Shown: positions 20,858 through 33,436 of the stretch, one piece after another
Layout of the letters: every line of letters begins with the position of its first letter
Position numbering within the stretch: position 1 is the first letter of the stretch
Source: Jaapia argillacea MUCL 33604
Taxonomy: Eukaryota; Basidiomycota; Agaricomycetes; Jaapiales; Jaapiaceae
Assembly (NCBI GenBank): GCA_000697665.1
Contig: KL197709.1
Coordinates: forward strand, 1 to 57,026
Reading direction: 5' to 3'
DNA length: 57,026 nt
Program-made: the position numbers and the translations under genes
The notes under the pieces: generated by a model
The model's database searches: none
Told to the model about the DNA's origin: nothing
Seen by the model: only the letters and a program-made list of their open reading frames with translations

Positions 20858-23800
20858 CTACTTGCCCCGCTTGCGAGTAGGCAAACCCTTGACTCCCAAA
20901 GAGGACGGAGTCACGGATGGGGCCATTACCTGTTTATGATATAAGTGGTCTAAGAGATCAAGAACAGTTCATGTAAACTCACATGAATCCCCGAATCGAG
21001 AACCCGGCTCATTGAATTCGGGATATCGGTCCTTCTTCTCGAAAACTCGGTCGAAGATCCCGCTGTCCTCTCGCGTGCCAACTTCAGCCGTTTCGGGACA
21101 GCTGGCTTCGACAATCCGTTGGGAGGCGAAACGCTTCGCTGGCGCTTGCGACGGTCGTTGTCATTCACATCGATGTACCGCTCATCGAAAGAGGGATCCA
21201 TCCAAGAAGCGCCCGAGAACGATGCTCCAGGCGAAGGTTCTGGTGTCCTTCGAGCCGAAGAGGAAGATCCAGCTATAGCAGAAGAAGGTATTGTGCCAAT
21301 CGATGACTTTCCCGGACCCTGAGACATGTCCCGTTTCTCGAACAGCGCAGATTGAACAGCATTTTGGGGCTTCTGGGAATGATCAAGGCGAGGTTCGCCC
21401 CCAGGAGCAGGCATGGAAAGTGTGCTGCAGATGTGAGTTCCAACTGATCGATCCCTCCAGTCTCCTATTCTATCGTAATCCATGTCATGGGGCGAGTTTG
21501 AAGACGTGGGGGGATCCGCTCTTGCAGATGGAGTATCGAAATGATCAGGAATTGGATCAGGCATTCTCCTCGGCGATCTGATACTTGGTTCCTCTTCAAC
21601 CTGGAACATAGGGTCGGATCCCGCGGAATTAATGGTCACGGAGGGTGCAACGAAGGTATTCGATATCTCCCGTGGCAGTGCCATGGATGTCGATGGGTTT
21701 AACGATGCAGGGACATCTTGCAGTTGATCGCGATCGGAAACTGGACCGCCTGAAGCGCAGGATGGGAGGGGTGACGCGCTCCGAGAATCGGGAGACTTCG
21801 TACCCATCGTGTTGCGGACATCTCCCCTCGGTGATTCAACTCTGCTTTCCTTGGTTTGCTCGTCACTCCCATGTGCCATAGCCTTGATGAAGGACTTCGC
21901 ACCCCCTCCCTCTGGCGTCTTCACCACCTTTCCCATTTCTTTATTGCTCCTGGCGCCTCGCTTTGGGTCCCTTGTGATATCCTCTAGCTGTGCGACTACC
22001 TCTCGGCCATGCCCTACCTCCGCTTTTTCCCTCGTCCCCTGGCTTGACCCTCTCATACTCCTTCTAGAAACACCCTTCTTCCCACTCGACGCCTTAGCCT
22101 TCGACTTGGTTTTGTAACGCTTTGTCTCATCCTCGCTCACTCCATCGTCGGCGTCTTCCTCCACCCCCTCAAATCCAAACAGGGTCCCTGCCCTCCTTCG
22201 TCAGCACGATGCAAGACTGCCGCGACGTTGTGACTCACTATTCTTGCCCTCTTTTCCAGTGAATATGTCGTTCATGACGCCTTTCTCCATTGCGACGGAG
22301 TTCAGGAATAGATCAGCGCTTCCGGCGATGATAGTCCTGTAGACGAAACACTTTTTCTTTTGTCCTGAGCACCACATCCTGCCGATCAATTGGTGATCAT
22401 CCGTTGCAGACCAGGTCGTGTCCTCAAGGGTGCAGTCAGCCAATTACCCAAGTGATAACTTCATGGACGTAACGCTCACCACGATGATCATAATATTGGC
22501 CCTGAACAAGTTCAACCCAACTTGGGCGGCTCCGGAAATGATGCAGACCCGAGGCCCGTCGATGGCGTTGAATTTGTCCTGGGCAGCCTTTCGCTTGGCA
22601 ATACTCATAGAACCGTTGATGAAGCAAATGTCCTTCTCCGCGACCCCCAACAAAGGAAGCACCTGCCATGAAATGAGTGAGGTCGCTACCAAAACCAATC
22701 GGACTGAAGGATTTACTAACCACCTTGATCAAACCATTTGCGGAGGGCCAAGAACAATAAATGATGATTTTATCTGGCGGGGCGCCCTCGGGAGAGTGAT
22801 GAAACTGAAATGATTTATCCTCCACGAGTATATTTTTCTCGGCGTCGAATTTCAGAGGCGCTGCGTTGTTGCTGGCCAAGTGATGAGCGCATATCGTAGC
22901 AGTCGCGCTTATCTTCGTCGAGGGTTGCTTCTCGTAATCTTCCAGCGATTTAGGTATGTTGGTGACGCTGTCGTTCAGGGGCCACCAAATAAGGCCACGG
23001 CGAATGGGCAAGTAGAAATTCTGGAAGAGGCGGTTTCAGAGCCAGACCCTGAAGGACAAGGTAAAGAACCTCACTGTTCCGACGTTTTTTCGCGCTATAT
23101 TTGGGGTTTGGATGAGCAGGTCCACCAACGTGTTCAACTTCTCCAGCTCCCAGTCATGTAGGGTCATGCAAAGGATAATGTTGTAGTAGTCGTCGAGTTG
23201 GATGATAGACTCGCCGTTGAGATCCACAGAATCCTTTGTCCTACGCAACACTGCGCCAGCAAAGTGGCGACGCATCGACTTTATAGCCAGAGAAACTTCC
23301 TTCCGTTGGTTCCCCGGTTTGTTCGCTTCCTTGGCGAGGTCAAAGTTGTAGTCCTTGTAGTGGTCGTGCTCCCCACGCCTAACCCTCTTCTCCGCTGCAG
23401 CAGAACGCTCCCTACGATCTCGCGCGCTAGCACTATTGACAGCCTTGACCATGGCAACGTATTTGGCGTCGTGAGAGGGTCCGAAGTCGGGAAGTTGCAA
23501 CAGCCTACCTATGTTCCAGAGGTCCTAACGAGCGCAGAATCAGGATCGAACATCTGGAACTAATGACGTACCAACCAAACTCACCTGGGGCCTCGTCGTT
23601 ATTGGGGTGGCAGTAAGTCCAATCTTGCAGTGGGTCACCTTCCCCAAAGCCATCGCTGCAAAATACTTCTCGTTGTTGTTCCTCGTGACATGGATCTCAT
23701 CGATGGCGACAAAATTGTAGTCCGCACGCCAGATCGTGTCTGCCCTATTCTTCTGAAATACGACGTCTCCATGTTTGGGTTTCGGCACCACGGAGGGGTT

Positions 23801-25754
23801 TCGCTTGTCCAAGGCAAAAAGCCGGACAAAGTCGCTTTGCAGCGCCTGAAATATGTCGATGAGTATGAGGCCTCGCAAAACCCAAAACAATCTCACCGCA
23901 GATGTGATGATCGTAATTCTCCGATGCGGGGCGAACATGAGGAACTCCGTGGAGGCTATCAATGTTTGGTAGAATTGACCTCGAGTTTCATAAGAATCCG
24001 ATATGGCTGCAACATGGAACGCGCCCGGGACGAAGAATCGATTGCACTCGTCCAACCACTGCCTATGGAGGCCCACAGGTACCACGACGAGAGCTCCCTC
24101 ATCCGATAGCGATCCTCGAGTGCCAACGGACCATTTCATGTTATCTTTGCACATCATTAGCCTCGGGACCTTCTTCAAAAAGTCGAAGTTCGGACAAGAG
24201 TACTCACGGAACACGCCGGGGAACTTGCCATGCTTTATGCGATGATCGTGGAAGTAGGCGATGGTGGCAAAAAGAGCCAGAATTTGTATCGTTTTGCCTA
24301 CTCCAACGTCGTCCATCAATAGCATGGGCTTCCCTTCGAAGGCGCGAAAGAGCAAGGTGACGAGGGCGATCAACTGGTGCCACTTCAGCCTCAGCGGCTC
24401 CAGCTCGGTCTCGTCGGCTGACTGGAACCATTCCTTGTGTGTTTTTGGGGTCCTCCCCGAGGGATCTATGAAGGCGTTGAACCCGGGAATGATCTTCTTT
24501 TCGCTCAAACCCAACATAGCCCACAGCTCGTCCGTCGTTTTCCGCCCAAGCTCCACACCCACCCCGTCGCTCCAATCAAAACACGGTTCCTCATTTAACG
24601 AAAAGTCCGGAATCTCCTTGTCGACGTCGTCCAGGTTGGCTATGGTTTCCCACAGCATGCTCGACACCGAGCTTATCTCTTCTTCGTTCGAATTTGATGC
24701 CAGGAGGTCGCGAAGGGCCTTCGGTGTCTCTGATAGCAAAGGTCGCAATCACTATTCATGAATCTGCAGGGGATGGCCTGAAACAACACTCACTCAAGCC
24801 CCTCTTACCATCGTTCTTCTGTACCGGCAGCGCACAACCCATTTCCAGCAACAACTCTCGCAATTTCGACAGCCATACCTCTCCATCCGCGAGATCCGCT
24901 TCGGCGTTGTGCTTTTGGCACAGAAGGAAGAAAGACTCCGTCTCTCGGATGTGTACCTGGATGGACTTGACAGTGACATTTGCACCGGACCCATTCTCAA
25001 GCTCTGGATTTGGGTTTCGTCATCGAACGGCGATACAAGGAAGCCAAAGGCTATGGAGCCACTCACCCTCCCAAAAGGTAACAAGCTTCGCCCTCTTCCT
25101 CAAACGAGAGGCTTTGTCTCGACCGAAAGACTTACGTTGCCTGTTAAGGGACCCCGCCGAGATATTGCTCAAGAAATTCTGAACGTGCAGCAGAGGCTTG
25201 CATGGGCGACCCGGCACGTGTCCGTCTTCACCAAAAAAAGCAAGCGTCAGAGCTTCAAAGTGTTGCGCAACCATCAAGTCGTGGGCCCCAGGAAACTGAG
25301 ATCGTCATCAGATGTTTGCATGGCCAGTATGGCACGAGGAATCGCTTACCTTGCCCTTGGTAATCAGGTCATGTTGGTAAGGGTGGCCCCCTCTGTCGAT
25401 CAAAACTCCATCCCAAACGTCGTTCAGGTTCCAACGGGCCCAGGAAGACCTCACCCAATCCATCCAAGCCGTTCGACCTGCCGCGTCGTTGTCATCGACC
25501 TTGTTGAAGTAAGCGGCCTTCTCTTCGTCGGTCGTCAGCGTGAAATAATGGCTTGAAAACACTTGGATCGCATCTAAGTCGTCGGCGTCGACATCGAATG
25601 AAGGCTGAGTGCTGGGATAACATGGTGGGTGGCATCCGTCTGTCCTTATGATCCATTCATCCCAACCCCAGAGACCCGAGGTTAAATAATCCACCCCCCA
25701 ATGGGATGGCGTCGATAGCTCGAGCAAAGCTTGAGCATAGGTGCAAGGGGTCAT
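20858..25754 (-). CDS. SNF2-type helicase-like ATPase
   Basis: Large multi-exon gene (roughly 1,350-1,450 aa) starting MTPCTYAQAL at 25754. The N-terminal 400 residues are not recognised. The ATPase core has Walker A DDVGVGKT (about 24290-24315), Walker B DEIH (about 23690), GLTATPIT (about 23605), then HFAGAVLRRTKDSVDLNG, PPDKIIIYCSW, VCIISGAAQVGLNLFRA and DHQLIGRMWCSGQKKK (about 22340-22400). These are SNF2-family motifs in order. SNF2 proteins use ATP to translocate on DNA and move nucleosomes. Motif VI has Cys where the second arginine of QxxxRxxRxGQ is expected. A disordered C-terminal tail of about 430 residues is rich in Ser, Pro, Arg and Lys, with possible nuclear signals (RRKRQRS, PKRLK). 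It ends TRKRGK, stop at 20858, in a last exon joined at GIHV. Confidence 0.85.
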
Positions 25755-26590
25755 CTATTCAAGCATCAGTCATGGGCGCTCGAGGTCAACTGTGTTTTTG
25801 GTTGACTCACGAGAAAGTCAAAGACCCGAAGAGGTCCAATCGCCACCTATTCCAACCCTGACACCAGTTGGACGTAAGAGTACGGGAGACGCGGGTAGAA
25901 AAAAAGGCCTTAAAATATATAGGGTATGGAGAAGTAGCAGGATGACAAATGTCCTTTATGAAGCGGGCAACCGTCCACTTCGAGCCATATCTTTACCCTA
26001 CCGAAACCATCCATCCCGTATGATCATCCAACACCCCGCAGCTTCTCTGCCTCCGCAACCCGGCCACGGAACAAAACGTATTCAGGGCAATTGATCATTT
26101 GAGTGTTGCCGTTGTTGCCAACATTTCACAGCAATTTATCTGCCCGATCGCTCTCACACGGCAGAAACTGGTCCATCCAATGACAAGCAACGAACGCAAA
26201 TCCCCACGACTCAGCCGGAAAATTCTCTGCGATCGCTGAGGATCGATGATCCCTCACACAGAAGGCGAACACTAACTTCGCAAGCACTTGGCACATCGCC
26301 AAAACCACTGGTACTCAGCGATATAAGGAGTGTGCAGTCGATCGAGTCAATTATTCCTGCCAATGCCTTCTTCTGTCGGCCAACAAAAGAGTCACTCGAG
26401 AGTCCAACTACGAGGCACCTATGTTTGCACCTTATGTTCGGATTCGATGCAACGATCGATCCTCGATGGAGAACTCGACACTTGCAACGGTGAGCTTTGA
26501 ATAAGTGAGTCGTAGGTAAATGCTGGCACAGCGCCTTGCGATGAAGCAACTTATTAGGCATAAAGGCACTCTGAAAAGACTCGATCACCC
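25755..26590. other. SNF2 upstream region; one weak ORF
   Basis: The SNF2 promoter must lie in the first part; a TATATAGGGTATGG lies near 25915. A minus-strand ORF at 26211-26588 (125 codons, begins MIESFQSAFM) has no recognisable domain, and nothing else supports it. Confidence 0.3.
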
Positions 26591-26749
26591 ACCCTCAATA
26601 GTTCACTACAACGCCATGCAAAAGGCTTGAACAAACCCAGACCTCCATACTCCTCCTGCAGCAGCCGCTTCCAGCAAGGGAAAGGGGAGACACCCCGTCG
26701 GTGAGCCGGTGCGTTCAACCACCGAGACTCTTCTTAGGGACGCGCAGAT

Positions 26750-26775
26750 CTTTCGAGAGTTTAAACTCCCGAAAG
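26750..26775. repeat. 26-base near-perfect palindrome
   Basis: Reads CTTTCGAGAG, then TTTAAA, then CTCCCGAAAG. Only one base pair fails to match. It could be a dimeric protein-binding site or a cruciform. No gene is adjacent. Confidence 0.7.
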
Positions 26776-27103
26776 ACGACAGGGACGACGAAAGGAAATA
26801 CTAGTACACCGACCACCGACCGCTAGCTATTTGGGGTGCACGTGACTCGCCCGAACTCACCTACTTATCCCCGACTCCGAACGAAGTGAGAGGAGGGTTT
26901 CTGTTGGCAGCAAAATACAAGGTTCAATACAAAGTCGTTGAAGGCCTTCCCACGCTCACTCTAGAGCTACCATTTACGGACAGATGACCTCATAATAGTT
27001 GACTCTAGATCCATTGACATCATATTGTGGGCGATCTGGACAGCACGTGAGCAGTTCTCGAATACAACAATTTCAAATATTCTTAAACGGGCATTTACAG
27101 GGT

Positions 27104-27249
27104 ATATGAAACTGGAATCGCACTTTTAGAAAGTTATCTGGATCTATTATTTACTGCCTTATCGGGTAATTGTGGCGGAAGTACCCCATACAAGGCAATT
27201 CGAAATAGAAGCAAACAGATTTCATGAATTCACGATTCCAGTTTCATAT
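27104..27249. mobile_element. Possible small inverted-repeat element (MITE-like)
   Basis: ATATGAAACTGGAATCG (27104-27120) is perfectly reverse-complementary to CGATTCCAGTTTCATAT (27233-27249). The total length of 146 bases with terminal inverted repeats and no coding capacity is typical of a miniature element. No clear target-site duplication flanks it, so it may also be a hairpin of another kind. Confidence 0.45.
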
Positions 27250-27539
27250 GCAAGACACTGTATTTGGTCGTGATGGCTAACGAGTTTGGACTCCTGGCGC
27301 GTTCGAGGTTAGGTCCAACTGCTCCTCCTTTCATCCTGCAACAAGGAGGGATGCCCAGAGAAACAAGTTGAATTCGAAGCCCACGTCGATATCTTAGTGT
27401 AGATTGTGTTACTTATACAAATTGATCCTAAAAACGTGGCACGGAGTCGGGGACTCTGGTGCCTGCGCCCTTACCGATCCTACTATTGACCAGAGGAAGC
27501 GTGAGAAAAACTGGTATTGGATAATACGGGAGTAGCACG

Positions 27540-27625
27540 CGCGCTCCTTCGCGAGCCTCAGCGAGCGATGGAGCTCCTATGCACAGACGCGCGACTTTGC
27601 GAGCCCTGGCGAGCAATGGAGCGCC
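27540..27625. repeat. Imperfect GC-rich tandem duplication
   Basis: Two units contain GCGAGCC, a short spacer, GCGAGC and ATGGAGC, about 50 bases apart (GCGAGCCTCAGCGAGCGATG and GCGAGCCCTGGCGAGCAATG). Confidence 0.6.
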
Positions 27626-29216
27626 TGCGTTTCCCGTGGCTGCCCATGGGTTCCGATGCTAGTCTAAATAGTGTTGGAGGAGTCGGTTCCTGACTAACAG
27701 CTGACTAATTGGACAGAGAAGCTAAATAGACACAAATACTCGCCCTGCACTTTCATATTCAAACTCCGACGCTACATTCGACAACAAGTGATATTGTACT
27801 GGAGAGTAATCCCTAGTAAACAACATTTTCACTCCTCTCCGCAATCCACCGCGAGGATTACAACACATCTCAAGCTCTCGTCAGGCGGCCCTGACATTAG
27901 TCTGAAAACACCACTGGTCATCCAGGCCCTAACCCTAGGTCTGGAAGTAAAGGTCTGATGGTGGTTGATTGCAACACCCCATCCGAGTCGTGTAGAGCAC
28001 GGAAGGGGATTCCTTACACAGGGGAAGACCCATGAGGCTGGTTCTGGGTGCTCCTCCTTCGGGGCCTATAGATGTTCCCTCTGGCTTGTGGAGTGACAAT
28101 GTGATTGCTGTGGGGTTATATATGTATATTTCCAGCAAATAGCAAAACGATAGTCAGGTTGAGAAAAGCTGCCCACAGCCAAAATGTTGATGCCCGACAC
28201 TTATCGGTGTCGTCAGAGACCTCTCAAGCGACTTGGAATTGATCGCAATTGCCCTTTAGGGACCGCTTGAGTACCGGCTGAGGGCGGAAGTCTGTCTCTG
28301 TATCGTTCTACGACCTGACCATCGTTTTGCAAAATGCTGTCATCAAAAAACAATACGTGGATTCGCTGTCAGGTTGGTGGTTTGGGCTATTACCGAACTT
28401 TCGTGTCGTGATCGCCGAGCTTCTCGAAGCAGTTAGACTGTAGTTTTGTGGTTTTCGGATTCTCAACGAGGCGGATAGATGGGAATACCCATCAATTGTT
28501 AGTTGTTCTTCTAGCATTAAATTTCCGTGATTATTATTGACTTGCGCACGTCGTGATCGTACTTGCTCATGAGCAGGAGCTGGCCTCCACTGCAGAGGCT
28601 CAAGACAGGTTGATCCAACGGACCTTAGGACAGGATGCCGAAACCACGGGGGACCACTGTTGCAGGTTGCCAATCGAGCGGCGCGTCACAAACAGGCGTC
28701 GAGCGAGTACCGCGGTGGCAGCTGTCACCACTATCTTCTGAGCACAACTACAAATTTGAGGTCATTCGCCAACCACCGCGCACAGCGTTCTGACTCAACT
28801 TGCTCATCCTCTGCTCGAATTTTCAGTGAATATACGAATATCAATGAATACATAAATAGGTTTTCCGAAGGAAGGTACAGCTAACAACTTGAAGTATCAA
28901 AATGGCAATCCAGAGAGCCTCCAGAGGTACACGAGGGAAAACATTTGACCTTCGCTTCATTTCACGGCGCGACGAAGGGATTAATACAACCTACAGGGTG
29001 TTCCAAGTTTATTTCCACGTACACAGAGTCTACTGTCTACCACGAGTCTACCGGAAGTGCTGTGGCTTGTGTGGTCTCGGCATAAAACTCCAACTCTCCG
29101 CTGCTTCACACCTTTAAAACGTCAGCCCCACTCTCCAAGCCTTTCTCGTCCTCCACCATTACCGCTACGTCTAAGCGAAGGCCTTCACCACTACCCAAAG
29201 AAATCTTGATCAGACA

Positions 29217-31080
29217 ATGACTTACACACGAGTTCTGGCGATCCTGGAGTTGCAGCGTATCATCCTCACCAGTTTGCGCGACTGCTCTGATCGCCCCAAT
29301 TCCGACCTACTTTCTGCTGCCCGTTCTCACCATATGTTCCACGATGTTGCAGTTGGGCTGATATGGGAGGACTTGGATTCCTTGGACCCCCTCTGGAGAC
29401 TGATCCCTGAATTGGAGCAGTCTGGTGGTGGGATTTGGGCGAGTCTTATTCAGCTGGTTCATCCTTGCAGTGATCTGATGGAGATGTATTTCACATTTCA
29501 GACGCAGGGGGAGGAGACCGAAGAAAACCCTCGTTACCAACGTTTCCGTCTTTACGCCCCTCTAGTGCGAAGGATAAGGGTAAGATGCGATGAAACTGGG
29601 CTATCCCGGCTTTACAGCTGCAGCGAGTTTCTACTCCCCAACCTTAAGTCCCTGGTTTGGGATTGGAACTCAAGGCTGCGGGTTGATGGGAGTGGGTGGG
29701 CTTATTGGACGCCAAGGGAGTCTGATCGGGAACGTGTCGCGGTCGCCCTATCCAGGTTTCTGACGGGGACGCTGGAGCGGCTAGACGTTGAGGGGAGTGT
29801 ACCGACGATACTCCACGTGGCGTTGACAGGGCTCATCAACTCTCTACCCGCTATGTGCCCATCGCTCAAGGTGTTCAAACTCACAAGCTCCGAGTTTCAC
29901 CTTTCTACAATCATCAAACCGCTTTCAAGTCTACGGGGTTTGGAGTCGATGTGGTTTTTTTCCGATCCTCCATGCCTGGATGGGTTGGATATGCGACGTC
30001 CTTTCCGGTCGCTACATTCACTGCGTCTGGACTCTCTCTCCATGAACGGCGCCCCCAGGTTCCTTGACAATCTCTCCGCCACAGGGAGTCTGAGGGGTTT
30101 ATTGGTTACCATCCGTTCCAAACCTTATGGAGCCAGCATCCCAACCCAACTCGCCAGTGTCGCCAGGTTGAACAACCTTACGAGGCTATGTTTATACATC
30201 GACCTTGGCCTGGATAGCACTGCCGCTGGCAGTGAGCTCTTGGCACCCCTGCTCACTCTCAAATCTATCAAAGAGTTGAGAGTCGTTGGCCGGACTCCGG
30301 CTACTCCTGTGTCCGATTCTACGCATTTCGCGCCCACGGATGTGGCCGAAATGGAACGGTCTTGGCCATGGCTGAGAAGCCTAATCCTTGGCCACCCTTC
30401 ACTTGCCCTCCACCTACACGACATCCATGCATTTTCTTCGTTTACAAATCTTGCCGAGCTACGACTAAACGTGCATCTTCACGACTGGGACTTCAAAATT
30501 GATCCGGAATGGAGGTTGACTTCACGTTTGGTGATCTTCGACTGTGATATTTCACACGCCATGGATGAGTCGCCGTGGTGTACGGGCGGTATCCCATACA
30601 CAAAGATAGCGCATTATCTCCACGCGATCTTCCCAGCATTGCAACCCATCGTTCACGCCGCCCCTGCTTCCAAAGGCTGGAGCAGCTCGTTTCCTGCTGC
30701 TCCTGGCAACATATATTTGCAGTTTGCGATTTATAAGGAAATTTTTTCGAAGCCTTTCCCTCGCGAGCAGGAAGGCTGGTGGGGGGTAGGTTACTGTGGA
30801 GGCTGGGGGAGAGACCAGGGGAAAGACGGGGGGGAAGGCGGAGGGGAAGGCGGAGGGGAAGGCGCGGGAGAAGATGGAGAGGAAGGCGGGGGAGAAGACA
30901 GGGGAGAATGTCGTGGCGTTGAAGAGGTTCCCGAATATGAGAACCCTGCTGAGGAGAGCTTTAGGGAGAGCGACAAATTTCCTCGTTGGTATGCATCCGT
31001 GTGTCCCCACTGTTGCTATTGTCGCTGACTCCCCCTGTTTGTTTCTCAGTCCTTTTGATTGGTATCAGTTTGATAGTTGA
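29217..31080 (+). CDS. F-box/LRR-type protein D (about 600 aa)
   Basis: Start at ATG 29217 (MTYTRVLAILELQRIILTSL), an F-box-like helix pair followed by SDLLSAARSHHMFHDVAVGL, WEDLDSLDPLWRLIPELEQ and leucine-rich repeats. It pairs with gene E (52930-54523): GASIPTQLAS, the TAAGSELLAPLLTLK versus SAGSELLIPLLTLK block, and EESFRESD versus EERSYRESD near the end. A probable intron at 30989-31049 (GTATGC...TTTCTCAG) gives the C-terminus PFDWYQFDS, stop 31078-31080; reading through would instead stop at 31026-31028. Residues about 536-564 are a Gly/Glu-rich repeat (GGEGGGEGGGEG) absent from E. Likely SCF adaptor by family; substrate unknown. Confidence 0.8.
30815..30910 (+). repeat. Coding minisatellite in gene D
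   Basis: Tandem variants of a 12-base unit GGCGGAGGGGAA and relatives (GGAGGGGAAGGC), encoding alternating GGEG and acidic units. Such repeats change length by slippage, so copy number likely varies among strains. Confidence 0.8.
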
Positions 31081-31430
31081 TCATACTGTGAAGGCAGAGG
31101 TCAAAGTTATCACTATTGATTGATAATGCTCTGTAGATAAGTGTAGTTAGGTCCCTCTTCTCAAAGCATTGCATCAGACCTGTCAGCGACTCACTGCTTC
31201 TCGACATGAGTCATAGTCATACCTGTATGCAGTTTACGGAATAAAGCCCAATGTTGCGCGACATAACCAGTTACTGTACTTGGTCCTTGGGTGTGAAATA
31301 TTCAGGTTCGACATTACAAATTGAACAAACCAAATATCCATTCGTAGTTTGGCAATACCGAGTGTTCACAATCTGCAAGACACATTGACCAGTCAATGAG
31401 TATGGCATTTGACCTCAGAAGTACAGGGCA
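31081..31430. other. Intergenic, no gene seen
   Basis: 3' flank of gene D; AT-richer than its surroundings, with no ORF worth reporting. Confidence 0.4.
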
Positions 31431-31432
31431 AA

Positions 31433-32990
31433 TCATAGAGTAGTGAAGGACCCCGACCTCGCAGGATGGGAGGAGTGATAGATTTCATCGTGCAAGCAGT
31501 TGCTCGGAGACGGCAATACAGTTGACAATGCAGACACCTGAGAGGCCTTGAATGGAACGTCCAGTGGGGGATGGGACGGTACAAATACAAGGATTAAGGT
31601 CACCGAGTTGGACACGACAGAAGAATTCAACTTTTTTTTTAGGGATTCGATCAACTCGAACGCAGACGTAATCAAAACATTGAAAGAAGCATCCCCAGAT
31701 AGAATGAGAAGAGGGCGGCGCTCGACGGGGAGGTTGGACTCCACAACCTTGAGGGATCGAAGTTCTTTCGAACGATAATATCCGGCTCATTCGGGTTCTT
31801 TCTTGACCTCGGTTATAGCCCAGCATCTCGGTTTCACGTTGACGATGGCAAGCGTGCACGGTTGCAGTTTGTCACAGGCTTCCCAATGGGGGATGAGGTT
31901 GTTATTGAATTCAGTCCGATGGTGCTGCACGAGCTTCGCCCTATGCTTGAAGAAGGGCCCCGGCAGTCAGGTTGAACCAGAAAGGGTGTCGAGGTGCACA
32001 ACCGTTGGTCGTCAGCAACAGTAGAAGCCAAAAGAAGTTGTTGGAGAAAGTAGAAACATGCCTTCACTCAGGCTCCTAAAACCATCCGGCCTTCACTATT
32101 TGCGCCGTTTGCATTCACGACCTCGTTGACGTCGTTGTTGATCGGAAATTCCTTCTGCGTGACAGGTCTCTTGAATGACGGCGGCGATTTCGACTTCTCG
32201 GTATCTGTACGACATAGACGTGAGACAGACATAAATCAAATCATCGATGAGTACCTCGTATTGTTGGGGCAGTGAATCGCGACAAGGTCCACGACACCGA
32301 AGCCATTGACCTTGGAAGATTTGGTGCGCTCGGTCACGATGGCATCCTAAACGGTACGGTGAGCAAAGGGTGAGCATCGGGAGGATAATCACTAACTACT
32401 CAGATCTGGTGGCCAGCCGTGACTTCCTCCTTGTTGTCAACGTCGGGCATAGAATTGGGTGTGGGCATTGTTTGAGGGAGCAGCTTAATGGCGGCGGTGG
32501 GCTTTCGGAAGACAAGTATGCCCTTGGCTTTGGACTCTGGAGTCGTCGATCATGGGCTGGTCAGGAAGTTCGGGCAACCATAATTCGAGAAAACAATCGC
32601 GGAGAACTACCGGAGTACTCACCCCGTTCTCAACCTTTGAAAGGGAGTTTCCGTTGGGAGAAACGTTGACGCTGTCCGACAACTCGTTGATGATCATGAA
32701 AGGGTTTCCCCTCAGGGATGGTCTGCTTGATGATCCCCTCGTACTCTGAGACTCCTGACTCGGAGTCGTGCTGATTTGTCAAAGTCGATTCGCTGCGTCG
32801 TTGTGGCGATGAGTTGACAATGAGGTCTCGTCCGTCAACGATCCGATGTCATCTAATGTGCAAAAAGGCGCAATTAGCGGGGCGGATATGAAATGAATAA
32901 ACGCAATGCATACCAGTTCTTGCGATCCAATTATGGCCACTGGCATCTTGGGGAGAGTCAGGCAAGCGAGGCATCCATCAAGCATCAACG
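31433..32990 (-). pseudogene. Fragmented coding remnants, family unknown
   Basis: Several minus-strand pieces look coding and are separated by plausible introns, but stops intervene and no single model holds. They include LSDSVNVSPNGNSLSKVENG (about 32640-32690), KAKGILVFRKPTAAIKLLP (about 32470-32530), VNGFGVVDLVAIHC with KSKSPPSFKRPVTQKEFPIN (about 32130-32320), and PLLILSGDASFNVLITSAFE then LIESLKKKLNSSVV (about 31620-31720). I read them as one decaying gene or two partial genes transcribed away from F. Confidence 0.3.
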
Positions 32991-33436
32991 TTCAACATGG
33001 CCAGCGCCACGTGGAACACTGAATACGACGGACACAGGCGGTTGGTCGCCGTTCAAACTCTGTTTTGGAACTTTTTTTTTCCACTCAGCGAACAAGGCCA
33101 TCTCTCCCCCATCTCACCTCTACAATCCCTAAAGCCTCGCGAGGTACCAAGACACGCGTCGTTCCCGAGTTTTTCACTCGTAGACTTGCGACGCCTTGCT
33201 CGTCCAGTTTCCCAACCCCTTCAAATCAGCAAATACACGTCCCAGAACGTTCTATCCTCAAAGGTGTTCTGTTTCAGTCGCCCTTGACAGGTCTTCTCGC
33301 TGTACTTAAATCCTCGAGGGTACGATTCCCCATCATCACTCAATATACACAAATCAACGCTGCTGTCTGTTCCAGTCTTGTTGTAAGAATTGCGCTTATC
33401 TGCAGGTAAGAATGCCGTCGCAATCACGCAGTCGAA

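Larger units (their letters stand above)
26591..28900. other. Gene-poor, palindrome-rich stretch
   Basis: 2.3 kb without a credible gene. It contains a 26-base near-palindrome (26750-26775), a 146-base segment bounded by perfect 17-bp inverted repeats (27104-27249), an imperfect GC-rich tandem duplication (about 27540-27625) and a short CCCTAACCCTAGG at about 27928-27940. The last resembles two telomeric units but is too short to interpret. Confidence 0.5.

Noticed and set aside
24261-24761. 166-codon plus-strand ORF
   Set aside because: Antisense shadow of the SNF2 ATPase core, which contains Walker A in the opposite strand.
27928-27940. CCCTAACCCTAGG as a second telomeric tract
   Set aside because: Only two units, one imperfect; expected by chance and from base composition.
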